Source: Pseudomonas batumici (GTDB taxonomy: Bacteria > Pseudomonadota > Gammaproteobacteria > Pseudomonadales > Pseudomonadaceae). From it: DNA of 64,000 bases. A program made the translations under genes and the position numbers. The notes beneath the pieces were generated by a model. That model was not told where the DNA came from. It saw nothing but the letters and a program-made list of their open reading frames with translations, and searched no databases. How positions within the stretch are numbered: the first letter of the stretch is position 1; each line of letters opens with the position of its first letter. Positions 16,502 to 24,435 of the stretch are shown piece after piece. The stretch is from assembly GCF_000820515.1 (NCBI RefSeq), contig NZ_JXDG01000014.1, positions 62,001 to 126,000 of the forward strand. Reading direction: 5' to 3'.

Positions 16502-17140
16502 TCACTGGTGCAGTACGAAAGTCGCCAGGGTTTGCAGATCGTCCGCGCTCAACTGCGTGAAAGGTGGCATCGGGATCTCCCCCCATTTGCCGGTACCGCC
16601 GTGCTGAATACTGGACGTTATCTTGGCCAGTGCCTGTGGGTCATTGGCATATTTGGCTGCTACATCGTGATAGGCCGGGCCTACGACCTTATGATCGATT
16701 GCGTGGCAGGACAGACAGGCGTTGTTCTGCAGCAAGGCCATGGCGTCGCCTTTGGCTACAGGCGCCGCCGGGGTTTGGCTTGCCGATGAGTTCGAGGCAG
16801 CCTGCACATCGGCATCGCTCTCATGGGCACTGCCGTAGGTCACCGCAAGGTAGGCACCGATGACGTTCACATCCTGATCGCTGATCGGAGCACCATACGC
16901 GTGCTGCATCTTGCTCGCTTCCCCAGTCCACTGCGCCAGGCTCATGCCGGGAGGCTGGAAGTTGATGTAATCGGCAGAATGACAGATGGAACACTTCTGT
17001 TGAGCCAATGGATACCCGGGCAGGGCACTGGGCTTGAACACAGCCGTTTCGGGCGGCAAGGTGATCGATAGTGGCGCTGCGCTAACCATGCCAGCCAAAC
17101 AAATCTGGGCCGCGCACAGCAAGGTGGTCATGCGTTTCAT
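16502..17140 (-). CDS. sorB: Diheme cytochrome c, SorB-like
   Basis: This 212-residue periplasmic protein has a signal peptide (cleaved about residue 21, VSAA) and two CXXCH heme motifs: CSICH near residue 50 and CLSCH near residue 144, with possible methionine ligands. An Ala/Ser/Pro linker separates two cytochrome c folds. Lying 10 bp after the sulfite-oxidase-type molybdoenzyme gene, it is the probable electron acceptor that passes electrons from sulfite to the respiratory chain. The SorB name is by context. Confidence 0.8.
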   Translation of the reverse strand: MKRMTTLLCAAQICLAGMVSAAPLSITLPPETAVFKPSALPGYPLAQQKCSICHSADYINFQPPGMSLAQWTGEASKMQHAYGAPISDQDVNVIGAYLAVTYGSAHESDADVQAASNSSASQTPAAPVAKGDAMALLQNNACLSCHAIDHKVVGPAYHDVAAKYANDPQALAKITSSIQHGGTGKWGEIPMPPFTQLSADDLQTLATFVLHQ

Positions 17141-17150
17141 GCGGGGCCCC

Positions 17151-18392
17151 TCAGGCGACGGTTACGTGGCTGGTTTCTACGACGTGGCGGCGGTAGCCAC
17201 CTGGGTTCCAGTCAGCTTGCAGCGGCTGTGTCTCACCCCCACGGTTACTGGCTCGTACCATTAATAGCGTCGCGCCCTTGCTGGTAAAGGTGATCGGCAG
17301 CGTCCACTCACGGAAGGAGAAGCGGCCAAGATCCGCCCCAAGCTTGGCTTCGCGCCAACTTTTTCCGCCGTCGATCGACACTTCCACCTTGTTGACCCCA
17401 ACGCCGCCGTCGAACGCAATGCCCTTGAGCACCACGCTTTTTTTCAACGGCAACACATCGCCGTGTTTGACGCTGGTGATGAAGCTGCGTACCGGCAACT
17501 TGGAAATCGGTACCGTTTGCGCCGCAGTGGTGCCGGGGGCGATGCAGAAACAATCGTTGTCCGGAACCCGGTAGGCCTTAGCCATGAAGAAGCCGTCGTA
17601 GGTGTGGTCGACGACTTCGATCTCACTCAGGTGCTTGACCCAGTACGTGCCGAAATAGCCTGGCACCACCAGTCGTATCGGGTAACCGTTGAGGAAGGGC
17701 AGGTCGCTACCGTTCATCGACCAGGCGATCATGGGCTCACCGTCCATGGCATGGCTGATGTCCAGGGCCTTGATGAACTCCGGCGTGCTCGACAGCACTG
17801 GCTTATCGAGCCCACGGAATGTCACCTGCTTGGCGTCGGCCTTCACCCCCGCCTTTTCCAGTACCGCCTTGAGCGGTACTCCCACCCAGCGGGCATTACC
17901 CATTGAACCATTGCCCAACTGAGCCCCGAACACGCGGGGCATCGAGAAGCCACGGCTATTCCCTGAACATTGATTGACGGCCACCACTTCTACCGGATCG
18001 GCCAGCGCCTTGAGTTCTGCAAGGGAAAGTGACAGGGGGGTGTTGACCGAGCCCTTGATCGTCAGGCGGTAACTATCCGGATCGATGCTGGTGGGGAAAT
18101 TGGCCAGATGGTAACGCACAAAAAAGGCGTCATTCGGCGTGATGGGCCCTTCGTTGAAGATGGAGAATGGCGTCTCAAGGTGTGGCGGGCGGGTGGTCAC
18201 CAGGGTCAATGGTCGTTTTTGCGGGTATTGCACCAGCGGCCGTGGGCCGGCAGCAAAGGTCACTTCTTCCGGCGTTTCTTCGGCTGCTTTTGCAAGGTTT
18301 GCCAATGGAGAAGCTGCCAACGCCAGGGCTAAGGCGTCGCGTAGAACGCGCCGGCGGCTCGGGTGATCGCTATCAACAAGGCTGAATTTCAT
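17151..18392 (-). CDS. sorA: Sulfite dehydrogenase molybdopterin subunit, SorA-like
   Basis: This 413-residue periplasmic enzyme of the sulfite oxidase family oxidises sulfite to sulfate. It has a twin-arginine signal (SRRRVLRDALALALAAS), a molybdopterin domain with the conserved Mo-ligand cysteine in VNQCSGNSRG, and a C-terminal dimerisation domain (VNKVEVSIDGGKSWREAKL). The internal ATG is preferred because AAGGAGAG stands just upstream and it places the Tat motif near the N-terminus. It forms an operon with sorB. This module sits between the two DUF6124 repeats. Confidence 0.88.
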   Translation of the reverse strand: MKFSLVDSDHPSRRRVLRDALALALAASPLANLAKAAEETPEEVTFAAGPRPLVQYPQKRPLTLVTTRPPHLETPFSIFNEGPITPNDAFFVRYHLANFPTSIDPDSYRLTIKGSVNTPLSLSLAELKALADPVEVVAVNQCSGNSRGFSMPRVFGAQLGNGSMGNARWVGVPLKAVLEKAGVKADAKQVTFRGLDKPVLSSTPEFIKALDISHAMDGEPMIAWSMNGSDLPFLNGYPIRLVVPGYFGTYWVKHLSEIEVVDHTYDGFFMAKAYRVPDNDCFCIAPGTTAAQTVPISKLPVRSFITSVKHGDVLPLKKSVVLKGIAFDGGVGVNKVEVSIDGGKSWREAKLGADLGRFSFREWTLPITFTSKGATLLMVRASNRGGETQPLQADWNPGGYRRHVVETSHVTVA

Positions 18393-18636
18393 GCTGCACT
18401 CTCCTTGAGTTTTCTGCTGGGATGCATCTGACAGCACCCCACACAGACCAATGGGGAGGAGAGGCATCCGACGTCATGTGCAAAGCGACGGCTTTTCATT
18501 GAACGTTCAGTGTAGCGGGAGCGGAGGGGGTGCAAGCGTGACCTTCTTGATTCCAACGCTAAGGGCCGGCATCAATGCGGTACGTCCAGCCGGTCGTTTA
18601 GCTTGTCCGGGAACTGCGGCGTCCATCGCACTGATG

Positions 18637-18717
18637 TGATTAGATTTTCACGTAAAATTAAATCATGAGGCTATTTTCAGAGAGTTCTGTCTGTAGCCTC
18701 ATGGAAAATGATTAGAT
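18637..18717. promoter_or_regulatory. Candidate AbiEi operator/promoter region
   Basis: An inverted repeat ATGAGGCTA (18665-18673) and TAGCCTCAT (18694-18702) lies 34 bp before the antitoxin start, bracketed by direct repeats TGATTAGAT at 18637 and 18709. AbiEi antitoxins are known to repress their own promoter by binding inverted repeats. Confidence 0.5.
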
Positions 18718-18736
18718 CTATCTCTATATTTAGCCT

Positions 18737-19495
18737 ATGAGTAGAACTACGCGATATCAGCTAATCAAGCGATTGCAGGCGGATCTCCCCCGAGGGGCTC
18801 CGTTCGACTTGGCCATGCTCGAATCCTTTGGTGTCTCGCCACAGTTGGCCGCGCGCTACGTGGAAAGCGGCTGGCTGGTCCGGTTGGATCATGGGATCTA
18901 TGCCTTTCCGAATGATGAGTTCGACGTGAATGGGGCGCTGCTCTTTCTCCAGCAGCGCGTCGCCGGATTGCATGTGGGCGGTAAGAGCGCCTTGGCTCTG
19001 CAAGGGGTGCGGCACAACCTTGGTTTACGCGAGAGCCTGGTGCTCTGGGGCGATGCCCGCTTCGCGTTACCGTCTTGGTTCACTTCACGTTTTCCGGCGC
19101 GCTACGTGAAGGCCAAGCTGTTCGACTGGCCCGAGACAGCACTGGCAGACAAGACGCTGCAGACTCCCCCAGGACAGCCTCAAGGTATCCGGGTAGCTGT
19201 GCCTGAACGTGCAGTGCTGGAGATGTTATACGAGGCTGGCACCCGTCAGAGCCTCGAGGAAGTTCGCAATCTTTTCGACGGCCTGCGCTCACCTCGCAAG
19301 GAGCTTCTGGGGCAGCTTTTGTCCTGCTGTACCAGTGTTAAGGCCGTTCGTCTGTTCCTGACCTGGGCACGCGAGACCGAAGTCGTCGATGTCGATACCC
19401 TGCTGCAGCAATTCCCGATACGCACCGGCAGTAACAAGCGCTGGATGAGCCGCCTCGATGATGGGACCTTGTTGAGCCTGAAACCCTATGGATAA
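18737..19495 (+). CDS. AbiEi-type antitoxin of a type IV TA system
   Basis: This 252-residue protein has an N-terminal winged helix-turn-helix (about residues 5-60, with ARYVESGWLVRLDHGIYAF) and a C-terminal domain with the LFDWPET and VPERAVLEMLYE segments typical of AbiEi. In type IV systems it represses the operon and separately counteracts the nucleotidyltransferase toxin AbiEii. It appears full length. Its stop overlaps the toxin start by eight bases. The toxin itself is truncated, so the antitoxin is now an orphan. Confidence 0.82.
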   Translation: MSRTTRYQLIKRLQADLPRGAPFDLAMLESFGVSPQLAARYVESGWLVRLDHGIYAFPNDEFDVNGALLFLQQRVAGLHVGGKSALALQGVRHNLGLRESLVLWGDARFALPSWFTSRFPARYVKAKLFDWPETALADKTLQTPPGQPQGIRVAVPERAVLEMLYEAGTRQSLEEVRNLFDGLRSPRKELLGQLLSCCTSVKAVRLFLTWARETEVVDVDTLLQQFPIRTGSNKRWMSRLDDGTLLSLKPYG

Positions 19496-19628
19496 GCAGT
19501 ACGCTGACACCGTTCGCCTGTTACTGAACATCGCCCCAGAGGTGTTTGATAACGACATCTTTGCCATGAAGGGCGAGTTGGGACTGCCTTGGGCTTCGGT
19601 TACCGCTCAGCTCATTTCCCGGACGTAG
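19488..19628 (+). pseudogene. AbiEii toxin remnant
   Basis: The ORF begins MDKQYADTVRLLLNIAPEVF and reaches FAMKG, which matches the N-terminus of AbiEii/AbiGii nucleotidyltransferases just before the catalytic G-T/S motif. After about 29 codons the sequence loses similarity and stops at codon 47. All catalytic residues are missing. The break lies about 90 bp from the DUF6124 copy B terminator. Confidence 0.75.
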
Positions 19629-19673
19629 GTCAGCAATTAGCAAACAATTGCGGGGGTCTCGGTCCTGCAAAAG

Positions 19674-19700
19674 GCGAAGGGGAACTGTGTTCCCCTTCGC
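19674..19700 (-). terminator. Terminator of DUF6124 copy B
   Basis: A 12-bp perfect stem (19674-19685 with 19689-19700) with a TGT loop, then CTTTT on the minus strand, ends transcription of the DUF6124 gene. Confidence 0.8.
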
Positions 19701-19716
19701 AGTGTGCCTGTTCCTG

Positions 19717-20040
19717 TCAGCTTGTCACGACTGGCAGTTCTTCTTCCAACACCGAATCTACCTGCCGTTGAGCCAGCTCGATCAGATGCACAACGCCCAT
19801 CGCTACCTTGCGATGGGGGCCGGTGAGGCTGTCGGCGTTTTCGTAGGCCGTGGCGGCTGCGGAGTCGAGGATCGAGCTGGCGTTGACCAGGGCGTCTTCG
19901 CGGCTTTGAGGTGTGGATGGGCGTTCGTGCTTCGTGGTGATACAGGGGGGCAGGTAGTGGGATAAAGCGCGGTCGGCGGCTTTTGGGTCGATGGTTTCGA
20001 CGTTGGGTGAGCGCGGTGGGTTGGGTGTGACTTTGTACAT
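19717..20040 (-). CDS. DUF6124-family protein, copy B
   Basis: This 107-residue paralogue of the copy A protein shares MYKVTPNPP, the LNASSILDSAAATAYENAD-type helix and the GPHRKVAMGVVHLIELAQR segment. It is the same length with about a dozen changes. An AGGAG Shine-Dalgarno lies before the ATG inside a copy-specific pairing box. Function unknown. Confidence 0.8.
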   Translation of the reverse strand: MYKVTPNPPRSPNVETIDPKAADRALSHYLPPCITTKHERPSTPQSREDALVNASSILDSAAATAYENADSLTGPHRKVAMGVVHLIELAQRQVDSVLEEELPVVTS

Positions 20041-20280
20041 GACAGTAACTCCTAACGCATCAATGGGAGCTACCAGCTATCGCGACTAAACGAATGGGGT
20101 GGCAGCTGTACGCAGGTTAGTCGACCGGAGCGTTAGGAACCCGGCGCACCCGAGGGTGCCCTGCGCACAGCCACCATAAAATACAGGCGTAAAAAAACAC
20201 CTGATGGAAGGTGGCGCTTGCGCCTAACGACTGCCTGGGCGACTAAACCCGGTCACTGATTTGGCAGTGACGAATCGAAG
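20041..20280 (-). promoter_or_regulatory. Structured leader of DUF6124 copy B
   Basis: The architecture equals that of copy A with different box sequences. On the plus strand CCTAACG occurs at 20051-20057 and 20223-20229, and GCGACTAAAC at 20082-20091 and 20239-20248. The complements TTAGTCG (20117-20123) and GCGTTAGG (20130-20137) lie between. The proximal box covers the AGGAG ribosome-binding site. The TCACTG/CAGTGA hairpin is at 20253-20270. The remaining gap 20281-20576 holds the conserved upstream block to 20363 and then no recognisable gene. Confidence 0.65.
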
Positions 20281-20576
20281 ACTAGCCACCGATATTGGCA
20301 GGCGCAAGCGGGTTGGATTTTCTAGGAAATTTCAGTCGAGGGAAAGAGAGTTGTCCTGCTGGCTCGGCAAAATCACTTACTGGCTCCCCAGTCTCACGGC
20401 ATATTGGCTTTAGCGATTCGTGCGCAACGTAACGCTAACGTAACGCCACCGCAAAACGCACCCGCAGCTCGTTGGTTTTGAACCCTGAGGCCGTGCTCTG
20501 GATGAGTCTGCGCCCGGATTTTGGCTGCCTTGATTTGTTTCCAGGTTCTCACCAGGTGCCCCGCCATCCCCGTTGT

Positions 20577-21188
20577 CTACTTTTCCACTTTGACCATACG
20601 CCAGTAGATAGCCAATGCACATCCGAGCGTCGAAATCCCCACCACTAAACCGACTGCACATGCCTCTCCGAAACTCCTTCCTAACAGAAGCGCAATACCG
20701 AAGCCCGCAGCAGTCAGGATGGCGGCAACCGGCTTCGAATAATCAAGCAGGCGATATGGAACTCCCGCAGCTTTGGGATCAGCAAGAAGAGTTACAAATA
20801 GTCTCGCAAGCGAACCATCGCCAAGTTGTGCTGCGTAGCCAGATGCAATTGCTGGCAAGTCGTGGCCCTCAGATGACCGCGAAAGTCTGTTCAACTCGGC
20901 AACACGCTTGTGGGCCTTATCGGCATTCATGCCATCGCTAATTAGCATCGACATTAGGCAGATAAAGCCTCGGTCGCGCGCCGCCGAGGGCAGATCGAAC
21001 TGCTCACCGAAGCGCCACATAGCTCCAGCCAGGTAGAGCTGCGTTGCCAGATCCCTCAAGCTGGGCATCAAATCGAGTTTTTGACTTTCTAACGCTGGCA
21101 ACTGCGATGCCAGTAGCTGGCGGCCGTGCGCGACGCAGGCATCGAGGACTTGTAGGGCGAATGCCGACTCGCTCTCGGTTGTCGTCAC
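20577..21188 (-). CDS. Hypothetical protein with C-terminal membrane hairpin
   Basis: This 203-residue protein has a helical soluble domain (about residues 1-140) and two closely spaced membrane spans at the C-terminus (about 150-168 and 172-190). I chose the GTG at 21188 because AAGGAG lies eight bases upstream; the longer frame lacks a ribosome-binding site. I do not recognise the family. It lies in the accessory segment between the DUF6124 cassette and the DUF3800 gene. Confidence 0.6.
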   Translation of the reverse strand: MTTTESESAFALQVLDACVAHGRQLLASQLPALESQKLDLMPSLRDLATQLYLAGAMWRFGEQFDLPSAARDRGFICLMSMLISDGMNADKAHKRVAELNRLSRSSEGHDLPAIASGYAAQLGDGSLARLFVTLLADPKAAGVPYRLLDYSKPVAAILTAAGFGIALLLGRSFGEACAVGLVVGISTLGCALAIYWRMVKVEK

Positions 21189-21646
21189 TGGAATGCTCCT
21201 TCGATTCGGACGATGCGCGACAGTGGCACACCCTAGAAATTTAATCATCGATGGTTTCGTGAGTGTTTTAAAGGGGGGGCAGCGAGCCCATTTTCAACCA
21301 AGCTGCTTTCTTTATGTGTGGCGCAAAGCAGGCTGCAGCTTACGCCGTCTGTAGTAGGGTTGCGCAGGCAATCGCCCATTGCACACAGTGCAAAGTTTTG
21401 CAGAGAAATGTCATGGGCTTACACAGCGTGTCGATGGTTTCCCTGGGTGACTGATTTGGCAAAAGACCCGGCCCGCTTGGGCGAAAAATTGAAAAAAATC
21501 GGGTAAAGGCGGGTTTTCGATTTCGGGCGAGCCCTGGACTGACAGTACGGTCAGCCCAGAACTGCTACCGGTTGAGCTTGCTGCAGCCCTTTAGTTATGC
21601 GGTCTGCGTCTACGTCTGCCCTACATCGAGATTGCACACAATCGCA
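21189..21646. other. Gap without recognisable gene
   Basis: About 458 bp of lower-GC sequence. I see no ORF with codon bias, no RNA gene and no clear hairpin; it may hold decayed accessory DNA. Confidence 0.5.
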
Positions 21647-22567
21647 CTAGACAACCTCTATGGCCTGATCATTGGAACTGGCTTGTAGCGGGGGGGCTAT
21701 GAACGTCGGTGCTGGTGTCGGAGAGGACGATAGGGGGAAAATCGAGGTCCGGTGATTGTGTGGGTCTTCAACGGTGATTCCCCAGCGCCTCTTACCATTC
21801 TCTGCACAGTGATACTGCATCGCGTTGATGCGTCGCGAGTATCGCTGGACAATGGCGTCATAGTTGGCATGGGTATGGACGTTGTTGAAAGAGCCAGCAC
21901 AAACAGTACGACCCGCTATCGGGTAAAGGATGGTCGAGCAGATTAGGTCTGCGATCTGCAGGCAGGCGTGGTTGTCGCTGATACCGAATACAGCGGCTTC
22001 CTCAATTGAGGGGTAAGAGTCCCCGCCTTTTCCCAGTTTGTGTTTCTGGGTGAAGATGGAATGAGCCACGTAACGGTTGCGTGCCGGGTCGCGGAAATCC
22101 GCAATGATCATTCCCCGAGACGCTTGATCAATCAGGAAATGCTGGAACCGCTTCGCTATATTTTGAGCCGTGATGGTGTAGATGGATCGGTCTTCGAGAG
22201 CATGGCCGTATCGCTTCACCCATACTCGCGCAACCAGCTTGATGTTATGGGTCTTGCAGATTCTCAGCACGCCGTCGATGAACTTGAAGTGGTGCTCGAC
22301 CATAGGGTCAGTTACAGGATGTCGCCTGATGTCGCTCCTTAGCTCAGACCCCTTGATCTCCCTGAGTAGCACGTTCAGTGCGTGCCGCTCATTTTTGAAA
22401 AGTTTGGGATAGAACTGACGCTTGAGGCAGATAAATTCATCAGTGATCCTGCTGATGTACTGCGCATCTACAAAGAGTCCTGCAACGATCAGCATCGGTT
22501 GCTTGTCGTCAACGCCACTTCGGATTTGCTGCGAATCGCCAGACTCGTCGATATAGCAAATATGCAT
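21647..22567 (-). CDS. DUF3800-family protein
   Basis: This 306-residue protein begins MHICYIDESGD, the hallmark of DUF3800, whose conserved acidic residues suggest a metal-dependent hydrolase; the C-terminal LQIADLICSTI matches the family's second conserved block. The ATG chosen puts the hallmark at residue 6 and has GGGG upstream; the longer frame begins in the leader hairpin. DUF3800 genes are often found in mobile or defence neighbourhoods and some carry conserved leader RNAs. The biochemical activity is not established. Confidence 0.82.
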   Translation of the reverse strand: MHICYIDESGDSQQIRSGVDDKQPMLIVAGLFVDAQYISRITDEFICLKRQFYPKLFKNERHALNVLLREIKGSELRSDIRRHPVTDPMVEHHFKFIDGVLRICKTHNIKLVARVWVKRYGHALEDRSIYTITAQNIAKRFQHFLIDQASRGMIIADFRDPARNRYVAHSIFTQKHKLGKGGDSYPSIEEAAVFGISDNHACLQIADLICSTILYPIAGRTVCAGSFNNVHTHANYDAIVQRYSRRINAMQYHCAENGKRRWGITVEDPHNHRTSIFPLSSSPTPAPTFIAPPLQASSNDQAIEVV

Positions 22568-22587
22568 AACGAACCCCAGAAATAGAA

Positions 22588-22673
22588 CAGCCACCTTGAA
22601 GGTGGCTGTGGTCTGCTTTCGCAGTATGTTGCATCGGAGTTAACCGACACGCAGGTCAGCCGTTCGACGGCTG
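22588..22673 (-). ncRNA. Hairpin-rich leader of the DUF3800 gene
   Basis: In the minus-strand transcript three hairpins follow one another: 22657-22673 (7-bp stem), 22613-22624 (CTGC-GAAA-GCAG, a GNRA tetraloop) and 22588-22608 (8-bp stem). The last ends 20 bases before the start codon. A promoter with perfect -35 places transcription start at the first hairpin. Named DUF3800 RNA motifs exist; whether this is one of them needs a covariance-model search. Confidence 0.55.
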
Positions 22674-22680
22674 TGCACGC

Positions 22681-22709
22681 ATATTGCAAGTACAAGGAAT
22701 AGCTGTCAA
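22681..22709 (-). promoter_or_regulatory. Sigma-70 promoter of the DUF3800 gene
   Basis: TTGACA (22704-22709, minus strand), a 17-bp spacer and CAATAT (22681-22686) give a predicted start near 22674. Confidence 0.55.
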
Positions 22710-22877
22710 CCGATTTGAGCCGCTTCCCATCAGCCCGGCAGGGTCAACCGAAAATGGGGAGTCGCAGAGGGGGAGGGTGCCAGGCTGGCGCTTCCACGCA
22801 GGTCGAGTAACTGTCACCAAAACTGTTACCAGCTTCGTCAGACGCTACCTCGATACCGCTGGAGGCCTTGAAAATAG

Positions 22878-22951
22878 TGGAGCGGGTGAAGGGAATCGAA
22901 CCCTCGTTATCAGCTTGGGAAGCTGGAGTAATGCCATTATACGACACCCGC
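22878..22951 (-). tRNA. tRNA-Gly (anticodon CCC)
   Basis: The minus strand folds as a 74-nt tRNA with encoded CCA: acceptor GCGGGTG/CACCCGC, anticodon loop TTCCCAA (anticodon CCC) and T-arm GAGGGTTCGATTCCCTT. It flanks the variable segment and could be an integration site, though I found no duplicated 3' end within the window. Confidence 0.95.
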
Positions 22952-23091
22952 TCGGACGGCTGACTTTGTACCAGATGTGGCCGGGGATTTGAAGTTTTTC
23001 TTTGAAAAACTGTGTTTTAACAGGGACATCGGGTAGGCGGGCGCGCACGCAAAGCCACTACCCGTTATTAAGGTAGAGCGCGGTTCCTGTC

Positions 23092-23160
23092 GGTTCCTGG
23101 CTTGCCTGCGAAGCTTTTGGCGACCTCTCGGGCCTCTTCGCTGGCAAGCCAGGCTCCTAC
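23092..23160. repeat. REPIN 2
   Basis: Inverted arms GTTCCTGGCTTGCCTGCGAAG and its near complement around 23139-23160 enclose about 25 bp. It lies in the gap between the tRNA and phaG. Confidence 0.7.
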
Positions 23161-23230
23161 AAGAGATGGGTGTCCGCCAAGGGATTGGCGTTCGTCCGCG
23201 GGAAATGTACAAGCCCGTGGCAAAGCTCGT

Positions 23231-24118
23231 TCACATGGCCCGTGCATGGTGCTCCTGGACGTGTCGGTAATACCGCGATCGGTTTTCCTCGTGCGTCGGC
23301 TTGAGGAACTCAAGCAGCGCATGGCGGCTGTCCTGGCAGGCGGACTTGTGCTCCATGTCGAGAAAGTGCCCGGTGCTGCGGATCGTGGTGAAGTGGCTGT
23401 GGCGCACATGCTGGCCGAATTGCAGCGCATCCCCGGGCGAGGTGTATTCGTCCCATTCGCCATTCATGAACAGCACCGGTACGTCGATCTGTTTCGCCGC
23501 CTTCAGGTAGCACAACTGGTCACTGTTGAGCACATGGCCGATATGGAAGTGCATCTGCTCGTATTCATGCTCGGCCAGGCTGCTGACGTGCCGGTAGTTG
23601 TAGCGCTTGAACAGCGATGGCAGGTGCTTGCCGATGGTGTTGTTGACCAGGTGGCCCATGCGGTCGCGGTCGCAGGCGCGCAGGTAGTCGACGCCCAGTT
23701 CCAGGTAGTCGCGCATCGGTTCACTGAGTACCGGCGAGAAGGAACTGATCACCGCCTTTTCGACCCGCCGTGGGCGGTTCGCCAGGGCCAGCAAGGTCGC
23801 CGCGCTGCCCCAGGAAAAGGACATCACGTGCTCGGCGGCGAAGTGTTCGATCAGTTCCAGCAGAATCTGCCCTTCGATTTCCTTGGTCAGCATTCTTTCA
23901 TGACGGTTGTGGGCCTTGGACTTGCCCGCATAGGGCTGGTCGTAGCACACGACGTTGTATTGCGGGTGCAGGTTCTTCACGGTCTGCGCAAACGATGCAG
24001 TCGTGGCCATCGAGCCGTTGACCAGAATGATGGTCTTTTCCGCAGCGTCTGCGCGATAGAACTCCGTGTAAACCCGATACTGTCCTTGTATATCCAACAC
24101 AGCAATTTCTGGTCTCAT
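23231..24118 (-). CDS. phaG: (R)-3-hydroxyacyl-ACP:CoA transacylase/thioesterase
   Basis: PhaG diverts 3-hydroxyacyl chains from fatty-acid synthesis to polyhydroxyalkanoate precursors. The 295-residue alpha/beta hydrolase starts MRPEIAVLDIQGQYRVYTEF and has the nucleophile elbow region SFSWGSAATLLAL and the C-terminal GHFLDME; this matches my memory of P. putida PhaG in length and sequence. It is related to RhlA, but the N-terminus and length favour PhaG. An AGGAG lies before the ATG. No PHA genes are adjacent, which is usual for phaG. Confidence 0.9.
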   Translation of the reverse strand: MRPEIAVLDIQGQYRVYTEFYRADAAEKTIILVNGSMATTASFAQTVKNLHPQYNVVCYDQPYAGKSKAHNRHERMLTKEIEGQILLELIEHFAAEHVMSFSWGSAATLLALANRPRRVEKAVISSFSPVLSEPMRDYLELGVDYLRACDRDRMGHLVNNTIGKHLPSLFKRYNYRHVSSLAEHEYEQMHFHIGHVLNSDQLCYLKAAKQIDVPVLFMNGEWDEYTSPGDALQFGQHVRHSHFTTIRSTGHFLDMEHKSACQDSRHALLEFLKPTHEENRSRYYRHVQEHHARAM

Positions 24119-24435
24119 GTCAAAAGACTCCTGGCTGACGGGTACGCGCGCAACGAACTGTGCACGAGCTATATGACAGGTAGGCATTCGCCTGGAATTT
24201 TGCGGCCCATGTCGGTCCGTTGAAGCCTGGCCGACGGGTATTGTTATAGGCGGGCAATCTGCCGGAGAGCGAGAGCCGGTGGGCCTCGTAGCCGACAAAG
24301 AGTTTCTTGGAATAATGGTGTGACTGGTCAGTCATATTCTGGCTGACGGTCTGATTCAAGCAGGCACTCAGCGATTGCGCAAGGAACTATTTGTCATAAC
24401 CTGGTGACTTTTGCTCAGCGGTCGTCGTCGCGCGC
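24119..24435. other. Upstream region of phaG
   Basis: About 317 bp between phaG and rsuA. It must hold the phaG promoter, but I see no clear sigma-54 or Pho-type site and no convincing gene. Confidence 0.5.

Larger units (their letters stand above)
19674..20363. repeat. DUF6124 cassette, direct repeat copy B
   Basis: Second copy of the ~690-bp unit described at 15716-16403, in the same orientation. The two enclose sorBA, abiEi and the abiEii remnant. Confidence 0.85.

Noticed and set aside
20041-20280. GTTAG/CTAAC inverted motifs suggesting an integron attC site
   Set aside because: The homologous positions in copy A lack the required AAC/GTT triplets and the motifs vary by copy while pairing is kept; no integrase is present.
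22811-22830. CTGTCAC...CTGTTAC resembling a Pho box
   Set aside because: The two halves are 12 bp apart instead of 11 and no phosphate gene lies downstream.
24120-24359. 79-codon minus-strand frame upstream of phaG
   Set aside because: It overlaps the phaG promoter and ribosome-binding region, has no recognisable domain and poor codon bias.
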